Source: Clostridia bacterium (GTDB lineage: Bacteria; Bacillota_E; SLMV01; PUMD01). Taken from it: a stretch of 20,680 nucleotides of DNA. Made by a program: the position numbers and the translations under genes. Of this stretch, positions 1 through 8,162 are shown one piece after another; within the stretch, counting starts at the first letter, position 1; each line of letters begins with the position of its first letter. Where the stretch lies: the NCBI GenBank assembly GCA_003562655.1, contig PWUC01000213.1, forward strand, positions 1 through 20,680, given 5' to 3'. Under the pieces are notes generated by a model. The model saw only the letters and a list, made by a program, of their open reading frames with translations, did not search any database and had not been told where the DNA came from.

Positions 1-433
1 CGAGTTCGCCCTGTGTGATCTGAAATTCCTCAATGATCCGTCGAAACGCCAGCGCCTCCTCCATGAAGTGCAGGTCCTCTCGCTGCAGGTTCTCAGTGAG
101 GGCAAGAAGAGCCATCTCCTGTTCATTGACGGCACGGACAATGGCGGGAATCGTGGCGAACCCCAGCATGCGATAGGCACGCAGCCGCCGTTCACCGACG
201 ACCAGCTGATACCTCGCTCCATCTTTGCCCCCCTTCCGCACCACAATCGGCTCAACGAGCCCGACCTGCTCGATGGACTCCGCGAGTTCGCGCAAATCGG
301 CCTCATTGAAGTGAATTCGCGGCTGAAAGGGGCTGGGCTCTATATGCTCGATCGCAATATCGGTGATCCTCAGGTCAGAACCGCCCCCGTCACCCGAACT
401 GCCGACAGCCCTCTGCCACCAGTTGCGGATCAT
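1..433 (-). CDS. Noc/ParB-family chromosome partition protein, partial (N-terminal 144 residues)
   Basis: DNA-binding CTP-dependent clamp of the ParB/Noc family, which organises the origin region or protects the nucleoid from division. The gene runs off the left edge, so the helix-turn-helix and dimerisation domains are not visible. Seen: FQPR at residues 36-39, the nucleotide-pocket motif GERRLRA at 80-86 and ENLQRED at 114-120, all ParB N-domain hallmarks. The ATG at 433 has a G-rich Shine-Dalgarno (GGGGGAG) about 5 bases upstream; no in-frame upstream start has a better site. Residues 1-10 (MIRNWWQRAV) form a clean amphipathic helix, resembling the membrane-targeting N-terminus of Noc. In Bacillota noc lies next to rsmG; here the his operon separates them. 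Noc versus ParB (Spo0J) cannot be settled without the C-terminal half and the parS/NBS specificity residues. Family certain, subtype inferred. Confidence 0.9.
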   Translation of the reverse strand, partial: MIRNWWQRAVGSSGDGGGSDLRITDIAIEHIEPSPFQPRIHFNEADLRELAESIEQVGLVEPIVVRKGGKDGARYQLVVGERRLRAYRMLGFATIPAIVRAVNEQEMALLALTENLQREDLHFMEEALAFRRIIEEFQITQGEL

Positions 434-515
434 AATTCTCCCCCCCACTCTTCGAATTCCCCACCGGTGGCATCCATTCCTCCCTGCATTCCGAGAATCT
501 CACCGCGCAGCATTC

Positions 516-1148
516 TCATCTGCGGCGCGAGCGCAGTACAGACAGCACCTCCTCGAGGTCGCGGTCACACCGGGCGAGCAGGACCAGGCAGTGAAACCAC
601 AGATCTGCGATCTCCGACGGAAGCTCCGGCTGTCCCGGCTCCAGCGCTGCAAGAAGCACCTCCGTGGCCTCCTCACCGATCTTGCGCAGCGGCAGTTCCC
701 ATTCACCCTCAAGCAAACCCTTAACGTACGAACCCTCGGGCGCGAACACCTTGCGCCCCTCAATCACTTCAAACAGCTCCCGGAGGATCCCATCGCCTCC
801 GAGCCCTCTCCACCCCTCTCCATCGGACAGCTGCTGAAAAAAACAGGAATCCTCGCCCGTATGACAGGCTGGCCCCTGTCCCTTCACCATGTAGAGAAGC
901 GCGTCCGAATCACAATCAACCTGGATCTCGCCCACCCTCTGCAGATTGCCGGAACTGGCCCCCTTCTTCCACAGCTCATCCCGACTGCGGCTGTAGAAGT
1001 GGGCCCATCCAGTCTCCAGCGTCAACTCCACCGCCAGGCGACTTGCATAGGCCAGCATGAGCACTCGCCCATCGGTGATCCGCTGCACCACCACGGGCAC
1101 CAGCCCGGCCTCATCAAACTGCAGGTCCTCGATGTCTGCCCTCTTCAC
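516..1148 (-). CDS. hisIE: Bifunctional phosphoribosyl-AMP cyclohydrolase / phosphoribosyl-ATP pyrophosphatase HisIE
   Basis: Catalyses the second and third steps of histidine synthesis: PR-ATP to PR-AMP (HisE), then ring opening of PR-AMP to ProFAR (HisI). The HisI domain fills residues 1-107, with the metal-site aspartates D78, D80 and D82 and the zinc cysteines C79, C95 and C102 (motif [11 protein letters not shown]). The HisE domain fills about 120-208, with EGSY at 138-141 and KIGEEATEV at 156-164. The 210-residue length is normal for a fused HisIE. The start is GTG and overlaps the hisF stop as GTGA, so translation is probably coupled. It is the last gene of the his operon; 82 bases separate its stop from the noc/parB start, with no clear terminator between them. 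Confidence 0.97.
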   Translation of the reverse strand: MKRADIEDLQFDEAGLVPVVVQRITDGRVLMLAYASRLAVELTLETGWAHFYSRSRDELWKKGASSGNLQRVGEIQVDCDSDALLYMVKGQGPACHTGEDSCFFQQLSDGEGWRGLGGDGILRELFEVIEGRKVFAPEGSYVKGLLEGEWELPLRKIGEEATEVLLAALEPGQPELPSEIADLWFHCLVLLARCDRDLEEVLSVLRSRRR

Positions 1149-1909
1149 AGCCTGACCACCACCCCACGTTCAGCCAGATGTTCCTTGACCCCCCTCACCG
1201 TCCACCGACCGTAATGGAAAATGGACGCTGCGAGGGCTGCATCTGCCCCGGCCTCGAAGGCGGCCAACATGTCCTCCGGCCCGCCCGCACCTCCTGAGGC
1301 GATCAGGGGTAACGTCACCCTCTGACTCAGCGCCCGCAGCAGCTCGAGGTCATAGCCCGCCGCTGTGCCGTCGGCATCCATGCTGGTCACCAACAGTTCG
1401 CCGGCGCCAAGATCAGCCACTCGCTCCGCCCACTCGAGAGCACACAGGCCCGTCCCGCGCCTTCCCCCGTGCGTGTACACCTCCCAGGTGGATCCCTCCG
1501 AACTGGCGGTCCGGCGCGCGTCGACGGCGACCACGATGCACTGGGACCCGAACTCGCGGGCGGCCTCACGCACCAGCGAGGAGTCCGCCACAGCCGCCGA
1601 GTTCAATGATATCTTGTCAGCCCCGGCCCGAAGGACCCCGCTAATGTCCTCGAGACCCCTGATTCCCCCGCCGACAGTCAGGGGAATGAAGACCTCATCG
1701 GCCACCCGACTTACCCAGTCCAGGGTGGTCGCCCTGCCCTCGACTGTCGCCGATATGTCCAGAAACACCAGCTCATCCGCTCCCGCCTCTGAATAGGCAG
1801 CCCCCAGTTCGACGGGATCTCCGGCGTCCCGGAGGGATACGAAATGGACTCCCTTCACCACGCGCCCCCCGGACACATCAAGACAGGGAATTATCCGCTT
1901 TGTCAGCAT
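1145..1909 (-). CDS. hisF: Imidazole glycerol phosphate synthase, cyclase subunit HisF
   Basis: The cyclase half of IGP synthase: uses ammonia delivered by HisH to turn PRFAR into imidazole glycerol phosphate and AICAR. The sequence is a (beta/alpha)8 barrel starting [12 protein letters not shown], with the catalytic aspartates at D11 and D130 (VVAVDARR) and phosphate-binding loops VGGGIRG and ASGGAGG. The ATG at 1909 is chosen because it gives the canonical N-terminus and a strong GGGAGGTGA site 6 bases upstream; an in-frame ATG at 1951 would add 14 non-homologous residues inside hisA. The resulting 254 residues is the usual length. It overlaps the 3' end of hisA by 32 bases and hisIE by 4 bases. 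Confidence 0.97.
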   Translation of the reverse strand: MLTKRIIPCLDVSGGRVVKGVHFVSLRDAGDPVELGAAYSEAGADELVFLDISATVEGRATTLDWVSRVADEVFIPLTVGGGIRGLEDISGVLRAGADKISLNSAAVADSSLVREAAREFGSQCIVVAVDARRTASSEGSTWEVYTHGGRRGTGLCALEWAERVADLGAGELLVTSMDADGTAAGYDLELLRALSQRVTLPLIASGGAGGPEDMLAAFEAGADAALAASIFHYGRWTVRGVKEHLAERGVVVRL

Positions 1910-2651
1910 CCGGTTCACCTCCCTGGCCATCCGACAGATAGCCGAGCACATCCTCGACCGCTATTGTTCCATCATACAGGGCGCGCCCGGCAACGACTCC
2001 CTCCAGGGCAGGGTGCTGCAGCGCCAGCTCCCTCAGACGATCCAGATCCGCAACACTGCCGACGCCCCCGGAGGCAATGACCCGCATTCCCACGTCCAGT
2101 ACGGTCCTCACCAGACCCAGGTTGGGACCCGCCAGCATTCCGTCCCGGCCGATGTCTGTGACCAGGACCCGTAAAACGCCCGCTCTCTTGAGCTCACACG
2201 AGAACTGCCTCGCCGTCACGGGCAGCTGCCTCTGCCAGCCCTCAACGGCGAGCCGGCCCCTCCGGCAATCCACGGCCACCACGATCCGTTCACGGAAGTC
2301 CTCAACCAGGCGCGCCAACAGGGCTGGCTCGCAGGCTGCAACCGTTCCGAGGACGATGCGCCTCACCCCGGCCTCAAGAAGACCCGCCGCCCCCTCGTAG
2401 GTGCGGATCCCGCCTCCCACCTGCAGGGGCAGCCCCTCCGCGGCCATCGCCTCAATCAGCTCGCCATTGCCCTGATGTCCCCTCTGCGCCCCATCCAGGT
2501 CGATCACATGGACCAGCCGGGCACCGGCCTCCCACCAGTGCCGGGCCACCGCGACAGGATCGTCCGAAAACACCGTCTCCCGGTCAAACTCGCCCCGAAA
2601 AAGACGAACGCACCTTCCCCTGCGGATGTCTACCGCCGGATACAGATTCAC
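1878..2651 (-). CDS. hisA: ProFAR isomerase HisA
   Basis: Amadori isomerase that converts ProFAR to PRFAR, the fourth step of histidine synthesis. The protein is a (beta/alpha)8 barrel of 257 residues. Catalytic aspartates are D8 (YPAVDIRRG) and D128 (VAVDCRR), and the TDIGRDGM motif that separates HisA from HisF is present, as are VGGGIR and ASGGVGS phosphate-binding loops. The start is GTG, overlapping the hisH stop as GTGA. About 15 charged residues follow the barrel at the C-terminus, and this tail is where hisF begins, so the hisF ribosome-binding site lies within the hisA coding region. No tryptophan-pathway TrpF partner is seen, but HisA versus the dual-function PriA cannot be excluded by eye. 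Confidence 0.96.
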   Translation of the reverse strand: MNLYPAVDIRRGRCVRLFRGEFDRETVFSDDPVAVARHWWEAGARLVHVIDLDGAQRGHQGNGELIEAMAAEGLPLQVGGGIRTYEGAAGLLEAGVRRIVLGTVAACEPALLARLVEDFRERIVVAVDCRRGRLAVEGWQRQLPVTARQFSCELKRAGVLRVLVTDIGRDGMLAGPNLGLVRTVLDVGMRVIASGGVGSVADLDRLRELALQHPALEGVVAGRALYDGTIAVEDVLGYLSDGQGGEPDADKADNSLS

Positions 2652-3283
2652 ATCGTCCCACTCCCCATGATCCGTACGAGTCTGCCGATCAGTTCCAGCC
2701 CCTGGGCCCCACTCTTTTCCGGGTGGAACTGGGTACCGATCACATTCCCCCTCCGCACAACACTCACAAAACCGACACCATAATCGGTCATCCCAACGAC
2801 GCCGGAGCTCCCGGTCAGCGGCAGGTAGTACGAGTGCGTGAAGTACATGTACGAGCCGTCCAGCCGGCCCACCAGCAGCTCGCCCTCGCCCGCGCTGCGC
2901 ACCTCATTCCACCCGACATGCGGCACCTTCTGACCCCCGTCAAACCGCCTGATCCGTCCCTGCAGCAGGGAGAAGCCCTCGGAGTCGCCCTGCTGCCCCG
3001 CAAGACCACTCTCCTCACTGCTCTCGAACAGCATCTGCATTCCCAGGCATATACCCAACAGCGGCACCCCTCTCCCCACCCCCTCCCTGATCGCACATGC
3101 CAGACCGCTTTCCCGCAGGGCCTGCATTCCACTGGCAAATGATCCTACCCCTGGCAAAACTAATCCCGATGCTGTCCGCACTCTCTGAGGGTCAGCACTG
3201 ATCTCGGCATGGGCCCCCACGCACGTAAGGGCACGGTGCACACTGCGCACGTTGTTGCGCCCGTAATCGACGACCACGATCAT
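2648..3283 (-). CDS. hisH: Imidazole glycerol phosphate synthase, glutaminase subunit HisH
   Basis: Class I glutamine amidotransferase subunit that hydrolyses glutamine and channels ammonia to HisF. The nucleophile is C79 in GICLGMQML; the His/Glu pair is in GTQFHPEKS near the C-terminus; the oxyanion-loop motif LPGVGSF is at 43-49 and the typical PHVGWN is present. The length of 211 residues is normal. The first strand reads DYGRNNVRSV, where many homologues have DYG-x-G-N; the catalytic motifs are otherwise intact. The ATG start has clean 4-base ATGA overlap with the hisB stop, and the 3' end overlaps hisA. Its position two genes from hisF matches a cooperating subunit pair. Confidence 0.97.
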   Translation of the reverse strand: MIVVVDYGRNNVRSVHRALTCVGAHAEISADPQRVRTASGLVLPGVGSFASGMQALRESGLACAIREGVGRGVPLLGICLGMQMLFESSEESGLAGQQGDSEGFSLLQGRIRRFDGGQKVPHVGWNEVRSAGEGELLVGRLDGSYMYFTHSYYLPLTGSSGVVGMTDYGVGFVSVVRRGNVIGTQFHPEKSGAQGLELIGRLVRIMGSGTM

Positions 3284-3870
3284 CCCTGGACTCTCCCTTT
3301 GGTGGAGGGAATCTCCTCTTTGCCGGTGCGAGCGACGGCAGATCGCAACGCCCTGCCCACTGCCTTGAATGCGGCCTCGGCCACATGATGAGCATTCGCC
3401 CCCGCCTCCTGCCGCAGGTGGAGCGTAATCCTGGCATTGACCGCGAAGGCACGGAAGAACTCCTGCAGAAGATCCGTGTGGAAGGCACCAAACTGTCGCT
3501 CTCGAGGGTTCAGGTCGTAGCTGAGAAAGGGTCTTCCGCTGACGTCCACGACCGCCGTGACCAGGGCTTCGTCCATGGGGACCAACGCGTGTCCAAAGCG
3601 CTCTATGCCCTCCACCGCCCCCAGGGCCCGGGCCAGGGCTGTCCCCAGGCAGATCCCGACATCCTCGACCAGGTGATGGGCATCGACCTCCAGATCTCCC
3701 CGTCCCTGAACCTCGAGCTCGAATCCGCCGTGAAAGGCCATCGCGGTCAGCATGTGATCAAGAAATGCAACTCCCGTCTGACTTGATACGCCTCGCTCTC
3801 TGTCCAACCCAACCCGAACGCGGATCGCGGTCTCGCCTGTACACCTCTCACAATCTCCTGCCCTGTCCAC
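3280..3870 (-). CDS. hisB: Imidazoleglycerol-phosphate dehydratase HisB
   Basis: Manganese-dependent dehydratase that converts imidazole glycerol phosphate to imidazole acetol phosphate. The metal-binding histidine motifs are all visible: FLDHM with H39, H47, the AHHLVED block (H65, H66, E69), DEAL at 100-103, and NAHHVAEAAFK near the end, followed by the terminal PSTKG signature. The 196-residue protein is a stand-alone dehydratase; there is no fused HisN-type phosphatase domain as in enterobacteria. The start is GTG, placed directly after the hisC TGA stop, with AAGGAGA about 7 bases upstream inside hisC. It overlaps hisH by 4 bases. Confidence 0.97.
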   Translation of the reverse strand: MDRAGDCERCTGETAIRVRVGLDRERGVSSQTGVAFLDHMLTAMAFHGGFELEVQGRGDLEVDAHHLVEDVGICLGTALARALGAVEGIERFGHALVPMDEALVTAVVDVSGRPFLSYDLNPRERQFGAFHTDLLQEFFRAFAVNARITLHLRQEAGANAHHVAEAAFKAVGRALRSAVARTGKEEIPSTKGRVQG

Positions 3871-4899
3871 TCAATCTCTCCTTCCCGCCCAACGGGCGAC
3901 GCAGTCCACGAGCAGCCGACACTCACCGGGAGACCCCACCGACACCCGCAGGTGACTGGCCAGTCGGGGCTCGTCCGCAAAATACCGGACCATGATGCCC
4001 TCTTCCTCCAGCCTGCGGCACAGCTGGCCTGCATCCATGCCAAAGGCACACTCCTCAACCCGAACCAGAAAGAAATTTCCCTCGCCGGGGACGGGTACCA
4101 GGCCCTCGATCTCCCCCAGATGCCGGATCAACCACTGGCGCCACCGCACCAACTCGTCCACGGTCCTCAGCTGGACCTCGGCGTGATCGACGACCACCCG
4201 TGCAGCCACCTGGGAGGCAGCGGTGGTGTTGTACGGCTGGCGGCACCTGTGCAGCCTCGAGGCCGTCTCCGGGTGCGCAATCAGGTAGCCCACCCGCATA
4301 CCGGCCAGCCCAAAGGCCTTGGACAGAGTCCGGGTCACCACGATCCTGGGATCCTCCGCTGTTGCCCCAAGGTGGGATCTTCCCCCGAATTCGTAGTAGG
4401 CCTCATCCATCACGATCACGCGGGCAGGGGATCCCCAGATCGCCAGGACGCCCTCGTCGGAGAAGTAGTTGCCCGTCGGGTTGTTCGGAGCACAGAGAAA
4501 CACCGCCGCCGGAGCCCTGGACACCTCGCGCAGGATGGCCGGAACGTCGAGATCAAAATCATCCCTCAGGGGCACCCTGACCACCTCCAGCCCGGCAGCT
4601 TCCGCCTCCTTCTGGTACATCCCAAAGGTGGGAGTGGGAATCACCACCCGTTCCAGGTCGGGCAGGAAGGACAGCAGTATCAGGTGCAGGAGCTCGTCAG
4701 AACCATTGCCCACCACGATTCGCCCTGGATCCACCCCCACATAGTGCCCCAGGGCACAGCGAAGCCTCCGGGCCTCACCGTCGGGATAGCGGCCCAGGTC
4801 CAGCCTCTGCAGCTCCTTCAGTATCCTGCTCCGCACCTGGGGTACGACTCCGTAGGGATTTTCATTGAAGTGAAGCCTCACTGTTGTTGCGTCCGGCAC
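3871..4899 (-). CDS. hisC: Histidinol-phosphate aminotransferase HisC
   Basis: PLP-dependent class I/II aminotransferase, transferring the amino group from glutamate to imidazole acetol phosphate. The N-terminal NENPYG motif is at residues 12-17, NNPTGN at 139-144, the PLP-contacting DEAYYEF at 165-171, and the PLP lysine is K194 in TLSKAFGLAGMR. The 342-residue length fits the family. The start is not certain: GTG at 4899 has a purine-rich site (GGGGAGAGA) and overlaps hisD by 22 bases, whereas a second in-frame GTG at 4881 makes a 4-base GTGA overlap with the hisD stop but has no Shine-Dalgarno. The first is preferred. HisC-like aromatic transaminases exist, but the operon fixes the role. 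Confidence 0.96.
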   Translation of the reverse strand: MPDATTVRLHFNENPYGVVPQVRSRILKELQRLDLGRYPDGEARRLRCALGHYVGVDPGRIVVGNGSDELLHLILLSFLPDLERVVIPTPTFGMYQKEAEAAGLEVVRVPLRDDFDLDVPAILREVSRAPAAVFLCAPNNPTGNYFSDEGVLAIWGSPARVIVMDEAYYEFGGRSHLGATAEDPRIVVTRTLSKAFGLAGMRVGYLIAHPETASRLHRCRQPYNTTAASQVAARVVVDHAEVQLRTVDELVRWRQWLIRHLGEIEGLVPVPGEGNFFLVRVEECAFGMDAGQLCRRLEEEGIMVRYFADEPRLASHLRVSVGSPGECRLLVDCVARWAGRRD

Positions 4900-6182
4900 C
4901 GGCTCTCTCCCCTCACCTCGACGGCCCGAGCGTGGGCCCCAAGTCCCTCTGTCCGCGCCAGAATCCCGGTGGCGCCAGCCAGGGTCCGGAACCCCTCCCG
5001 GGACACATGCAGAACATTTGACCGTTTCATGAAGGACTCAACGCCCAGCGGGGAGGCGAAGCGGGCCGTACCCCCCGTGGGGAGTATGTGGTTGGGGCCC
5101 GCCGTGTAGTCAGCAAAGGAGACCGGCGAGTGATCCCCCAGCACCACGGCTCCGGCGTTGCGGACACGGCTGAGGGCGCCTAAAGGATCGGCAATGCGCA
5201 GGCTGAGATGCTCCGGGGCCAGCCCATTGACCAGTGCCCAGAGTGTCTCCTCTGCCGCCACGACCGCCCCGGACGTCCCCTGCAGGGCCTGCCTGGCTAT
5301 TTCCGATCGCTCGATCCGGGGAAGCTGCCGCTGCAGCTCATCAGAGACTGCCTCGACGACAGCGACGTCGGCCGTGAGAAGAAAGACCCGCGAATCGGGG
5401 TCGTGCTCGGCCTGGGCCAGAAGATCAGCCGCCACCGTCACCGCATGGGCCGCATCATCGCAGATCACGGCCAGCTCCGATGGGCCGGCCAGGGAGTCGA
5501 TCTGAACCGTACCGTAGACGAGCCTCTTTGCCGCCGTGACATACCGGTTGCCGGGACCGGCTATCATGTCAACCGCCGGCACGGTCTCCGTCCCGAAGGC
5601 CATGGCTGCCACGGCCTGGGCACCCCCGATGCGGTATACCCGATTGATGCCCAGACGGCCGGCAGCGGCCAGAACCGAGGGGGCGACCTCTCCATCGGGG
5701 CCCGGCGGAGTGCAGATCACAATTTCCTTCACACCGGCGATCTGTGCCGGCACAGCACCCATCAGCAGGGACGACGGATACGCCGCCCTGCCTCCCGGGA
5801 CGTAAAGGCCAACCCGCTCCAGGGGCTGAACCATCTGCCCAAAAAAGGTCCCATCCTCACGGACCCGCCACCAGTTGCGCGGCACTTCCTCGCGATGGAA
5901 CTCCCTGAGGTTGGCTATGGCCAGGTCAATCGCATCGGACAGGTCGCTCGCCGCCTCCTGCCCACTCCGTTCGATGTCACCGGGCGAGACGCGAAGATCC
6001 GCGGCCTCCAGCTCCACGGAGTCGAACATCTGCACATACGCAATGACAGCCGCGTCTCCTGCATCCCTGACCCCCTGCAGGATCTCCCGCACCCGCTCCT
6101 CCAGGTTTAGATCCCACGGCTGGGCCCGCAGCGAATTGATGAAGCGATCCTCAAACTCCCTCGCCGGGAAAACTCTCAACAT
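4878..6182 (-). CDS. hisD: Histidinol dehydrogenase HisD
   Basis: Zinc- and NAD-dependent enzyme that oxidises L-histidinol to L-histidine in the last two steps. Recognisable blocks include the GLYVPGG glycine loop, IAGPGNRYVTAAK, the zinc/substrate region AQAEHDPDSR, the catalytic Glu-His in NGLAPEHLSL, and ADYTAGPNHILPTGGTAR. At 434 residues the length is typical. The ATG at 6182 has a strong GGAGGGGG site upstream in the 26-base gap after hisG, which is the only real spacer inside the operon. The C-terminus ends in an unremarkable basic/Gln tail that overlaps the hisC start. Confidence 0.97.
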   Translation of the reverse strand: MLRVFPAREFEDRFINSLRAQPWDLNLEERVREILQGVRDAGDAAVIAYVQMFDSVELEAADLRVSPGDIERSGQEAASDLSDAIDLAIANLREFHREEVPRNWWRVREDGTFFGQMVQPLERVGLYVPGGRAAYPSSLLMGAVPAQIAGVKEIVICTPPGPDGEVAPSVLAAAGRLGINRVYRIGGAQAVAAMAFGTETVPAVDMIAGPGNRYVTAAKRLVYGTVQIDSLAGPSELAVICDDAAHAVTVAADLLAQAEHDPDSRVFLLTADVAVVEAVSDELQRQLPRIERSEIARQALQGTSGAVVAAEETLWALVNGLAPEHLSLRIADPLGALSRVRNAGAVVLGDHSPVSFADYTAGPNHILPTGGTARFASPLGVESFMKRSNVLHVSREGFRTLAGATGILARTEGLGAHARAVEVRGESRCRTQQQ

Positions 6183-6208
6183 CGATGACCACCCCCTCCT
6201 GCCCCCCG

Positions 6209-6880
6209 CTACTGTGCAAGGGGTCCGAGCAGCGCCTCCACCTGGGGCCTGACCTTCATGCTGACGGGGTTTGCCACCAGCCTCGCCGTGATATCGGCCA
6301 GGTGCTCCAGCTCGACCAACCCGTTTGCTCGAAGCGTCTGACCCGAAGATACAAGATCCACAATTGCGTCGGCAAGCCCCACCAGGGGGGCCAGCTCAAC
6401 ACTGCCGCGAAGTTCAATCACCCTCGCCCGGATACCGCACCTGGCGAAGTACCGGGTGGAGAATTGAGGATATTTCGTCGCCACCCGAAGGTTTGCCCCC
6501 CGGGTCCGGTAGAAGGTTCTGGCCTCAGAACACCCGGCGACGGCATCCCTCGGCGCCGCAACGGCCAGATGGCACTCACCAAAACCCAGGTCCACCATCT
6601 CATAGACTGCTCTCTCCTCCTCAAGCAGTACGTCCTTGCCCACGATGCCCAGATCGGCGGCACCCTCCGCCACATAGGTGACGACATCCGAGGGGCGGAC
6701 AAGTAGATAGCGAAAGCCCGTCTGCAGATCCTCTATGGAGAGGCTCCTGTCCAGATGATCCAGGGCACAGGAGCCCGCCCCGATTGTCCCCAAAAACTCA
6801 ACCGAGGGGCGGAACAGACGCCCCTTGGGCAGCGCAACGGTCAAAAGGCCGGCCGCCCCTTCCGGACTGACATCCTTCAA
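6209..6880 (-). CDS. hisG: ATP phosphoribosyltransferase catalytic subunit HisG, short form
   Basis: Catalyses the committed step, joining ATP and PRPP to give phosphoribosyl-ATP. This is the short form (223 residues), which lacks the C-terminal ACT-like regulatory domain and needs HisZ as partner; hisZ lies immediately upstream. Motifs seen: VALPKGRL at 15-22, RPSDVVTYV and GAADLGIVGKD at 62-83, and the PRPP-binding loop DAIVDLVSSGQTLRANG at 171-187. The start is TTG at 6880, overlapping the hisZ stop as TTGA; the purine-rich stretch GGAGAGGGTGAAGA lies upstream. The homologous core begins near residue 12, so a later in-frame TTG is a possible but less coupled start. Confidence 0.95.
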   Translation of the reverse strand: MKDVSPEGAAGLLTVALPKGRLFRPSVEFLGTIGAGSCALDHLDRSLSIEDLQTGFRYLLVRPSDVVTYVAEGAADLGIVGKDVLLEEERAVYEMVDLGFGECHLAVAAPRDAVAGCSEARTFYRTRGANLRVATKYPQFSTRYFARCGIRARVIELRGSVELAPLVGLADAIVDLVSSGQTLRANGLVELEHLADITARLVANPVSMKVRPQVEALLGPLAQ

Positions 6881-8058
6881 GAGCTCTTCACCCTCTCCTC
6901 GGACACCCGGCGGAACTCCAGCTCACCGTCCCGGCGGAGCAGTGCGACCCCAGAGAAGCCCATGTTCTCAGCCACGTCCTCTACGCCGTCCTCCCGCTCC
7001 ACCCTCATCCAGTGCACCGCAGCCCTGTGGCCCGACCGTCTCAGCCTGCGAGCACATGCCAGGATTTCCTCCCGCCTGCCCCGGGTACCGATCACCAGCC
7101 ACTTGCGATCTGCCCTCCCCCGGGACCGCCGCGGCAACGACGACAGGACGCGGTCCAGGTCAAGGGCAAATCCGGTCGCCGCCTCGGGAGCACCGAAGGC
7201 GCCCGTCAACCCATCGTACCGCCCGCCCCCACCCAGCATCAATCCGCTGGACGGACAGTATATCTCGAAAACCACTCCCGTGTAGTAGTTGAAGCCCCTC
7301 GCCAGCGATACATCCAACCTGAGATGAGAGCCCTCGCCGTATGCCCCGAGCACCTGCACCACCTCTCGCAGCCTCTGCAGTCCCGGCAGCTCGATGCCCA
7401 TTGAGGCCAGCACCTCGAGGCTCCGCTCCGACCCGAAGGGCGAAAAGGCCTCGATCAGGGAACCTCTATCTCCACCCCCCGATCCCAGTATCCGTCTGGC
7501 CACCACGAAGTCCCTCCGGATCAGGGCATCTCGCAGGGCGGCCCGATCCACCTCCCCGAGCTCCAACCCGGCCAACAGCTCCCTGAGAAGGCCGTTGTGA
7601 CCCAGGCTGATCTGGAACTGATCAAGCCCACTTCGCCGCAGGACCTCACACGCCAGGGCTATCACCTCCGCATCGGCCTCGGGCTCGGCCAGGCCGATCA
7701 GCTCCACCCCGGCCTGCACCAACTCGCGCGCCCCAAACTCGCCCCCACCGCGCCGGAAGACACTGCTGACGTAGGACAGCCGCAGCGGCCGGGGAACCCT
7801 CTCCCACTCACTCGCCGCCAGCTGTGCAAGGGGCGCCGTCATATCGGCCCTGAGGGCAAGAACCTCACCCTCCTCGCCAATCAACTTGTATATGGTGTCC
7901 GCCGGGGTTCCGTTTCCCCGTTTCAGCACCTCATAGTCCACAAGGATGGGTGTGCTCACCTCGTCATAGGCCCACCCGCAAAATATCTCGCGCATGCTCT
8001 CCTCTATCCGCCGCAGCCCCTCCACCCGTCCTCTGACCGTGGCATAGTGATCCTCCAT
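6877..8058 (-). CDS. hisZ: ATP phosphoribosyltransferase regulatory subunit HisZ
   Basis: Paralogue of histidyl-tRNA synthetase catalytic core that forms a complex with short HisG and confers histidine feedback regulation; it has no aminoacylation role. The 393 residues contain class II synthetase-like motifs: ALRADMTAPLAQ, RLSYVSSVFR (motif 2 region), ARGFNYYTGVVFE and GGGGRYDGL with the C-terminal motif 3 helix FALDLDRVL. A small alpha/beta tail follows from about residue 318. Assignment as HisZ rather than HisS rests on the short length and on direct coupling to short-form hisG. The ATG at 8058 has GGGAGGG about 7 bases upstream. It is the first gene of the his operon, about 55 bases after the predicted transcription start. 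Confidence 0.95.
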   Translation of the reverse strand: MEDHYATVRGRVEGLRRIEESMREIFCGWAYDEVSTPILVDYEVLKRGNGTPADTIYKLIGEEGEVLALRADMTAPLAQLAASEWERVPRPLRLSYVSSVFRRGGGEFGARELVQAGVELIGLAEPEADAEVIALACEVLRRSGLDQFQISLGHNGLLRELLAGLELGEVDRAALRDALIRRDFVVARRILGSGGGDRGSLIEAFSPFGSERSLEVLASMGIELPGLQRLREVVQVLGAYGEGSHLRLDVSLARGFNYYTGVVFEIYCPSSGLMLGGGGRYDGLTGAFGAPEAATGFALDLDRVLSSLPRRSRGRADRKWLVIGTRGRREEILACARRLRRSGHRAAVHWMRVEREDGVEDVAENMGFSGVALLRRDGELEFRRVSEERVKSS

Positions 8059-8095
8059 GAGACCCTCCCTCGCCTTTGCTTTGTCTCTTTACTAT

Positions 8096-8162
8096 GTTAC
8101 TGAGCTAAAGCATAAGGGCAAGATAACACGTTACTGTCCACCTGTCAACCGGGCAACAGGTG
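8096..8162. promoter_or_regulatory. Operator-like repeats around the his promoter
   Basis: Two kinds of repeat overlap the promoter. GTTACTG occurs twice on the plus strand, at 8096-8102 (in the early transcribed region) and at 8130-8136 (inside the -10/-35 spacer), 34 bases apart. Separately, CACCTGT at 8139-8145 and ACAGGTG at 8156-8162 form a perfect 7-base inverted repeat with a 10-base centre, covering the -35 element. CTTTA/TAAAG arms (8088-8111 region) add a weaker symmetry just downstream of the start. A repressor bound at any of these would block transcription; the adjacent TrpR-family gene is the obvious candidate. The repeats are seen; the binding is inference. Confidence 0.4.
8120..8148 (-). 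promoter_or_regulatory. Candidate SigA promoter of the his operon
   Basis: Read on the minus strand, a perfect -35 TTGACA (8148-8143) is followed by a 17-base spacer and TATCTT as -10 (8125-8120, 4 of 6 to consensus). This is the best promoter match seen in the window. The expected transcription start is near 8113, giving a leader of about 55 bases before hisZ. That leader is too short for a T-box and holds no run of His codons, so control by a DNA-binding protein is more likely than by attenuation. A second TTGACA lies at 8166-8161 but is badly spaced for this -10. Confidence 0.7.

Noticed and set aside
3952..5109. A 385-codon open frame on the plus strand opposite hisC/hisD
   Set aside because: It is the antisense shadow of two well-supported genes in GC-rich DNA; the translation is rich in Pro, His and Arg with no recognisable domain.
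8059..8119. A T-box riboswitch or His-rich leader peptide ahead of hisZ
   Set aside because: The predicted leader is about 55 bases, with no specifier or antiterminator structure and no His codon run.
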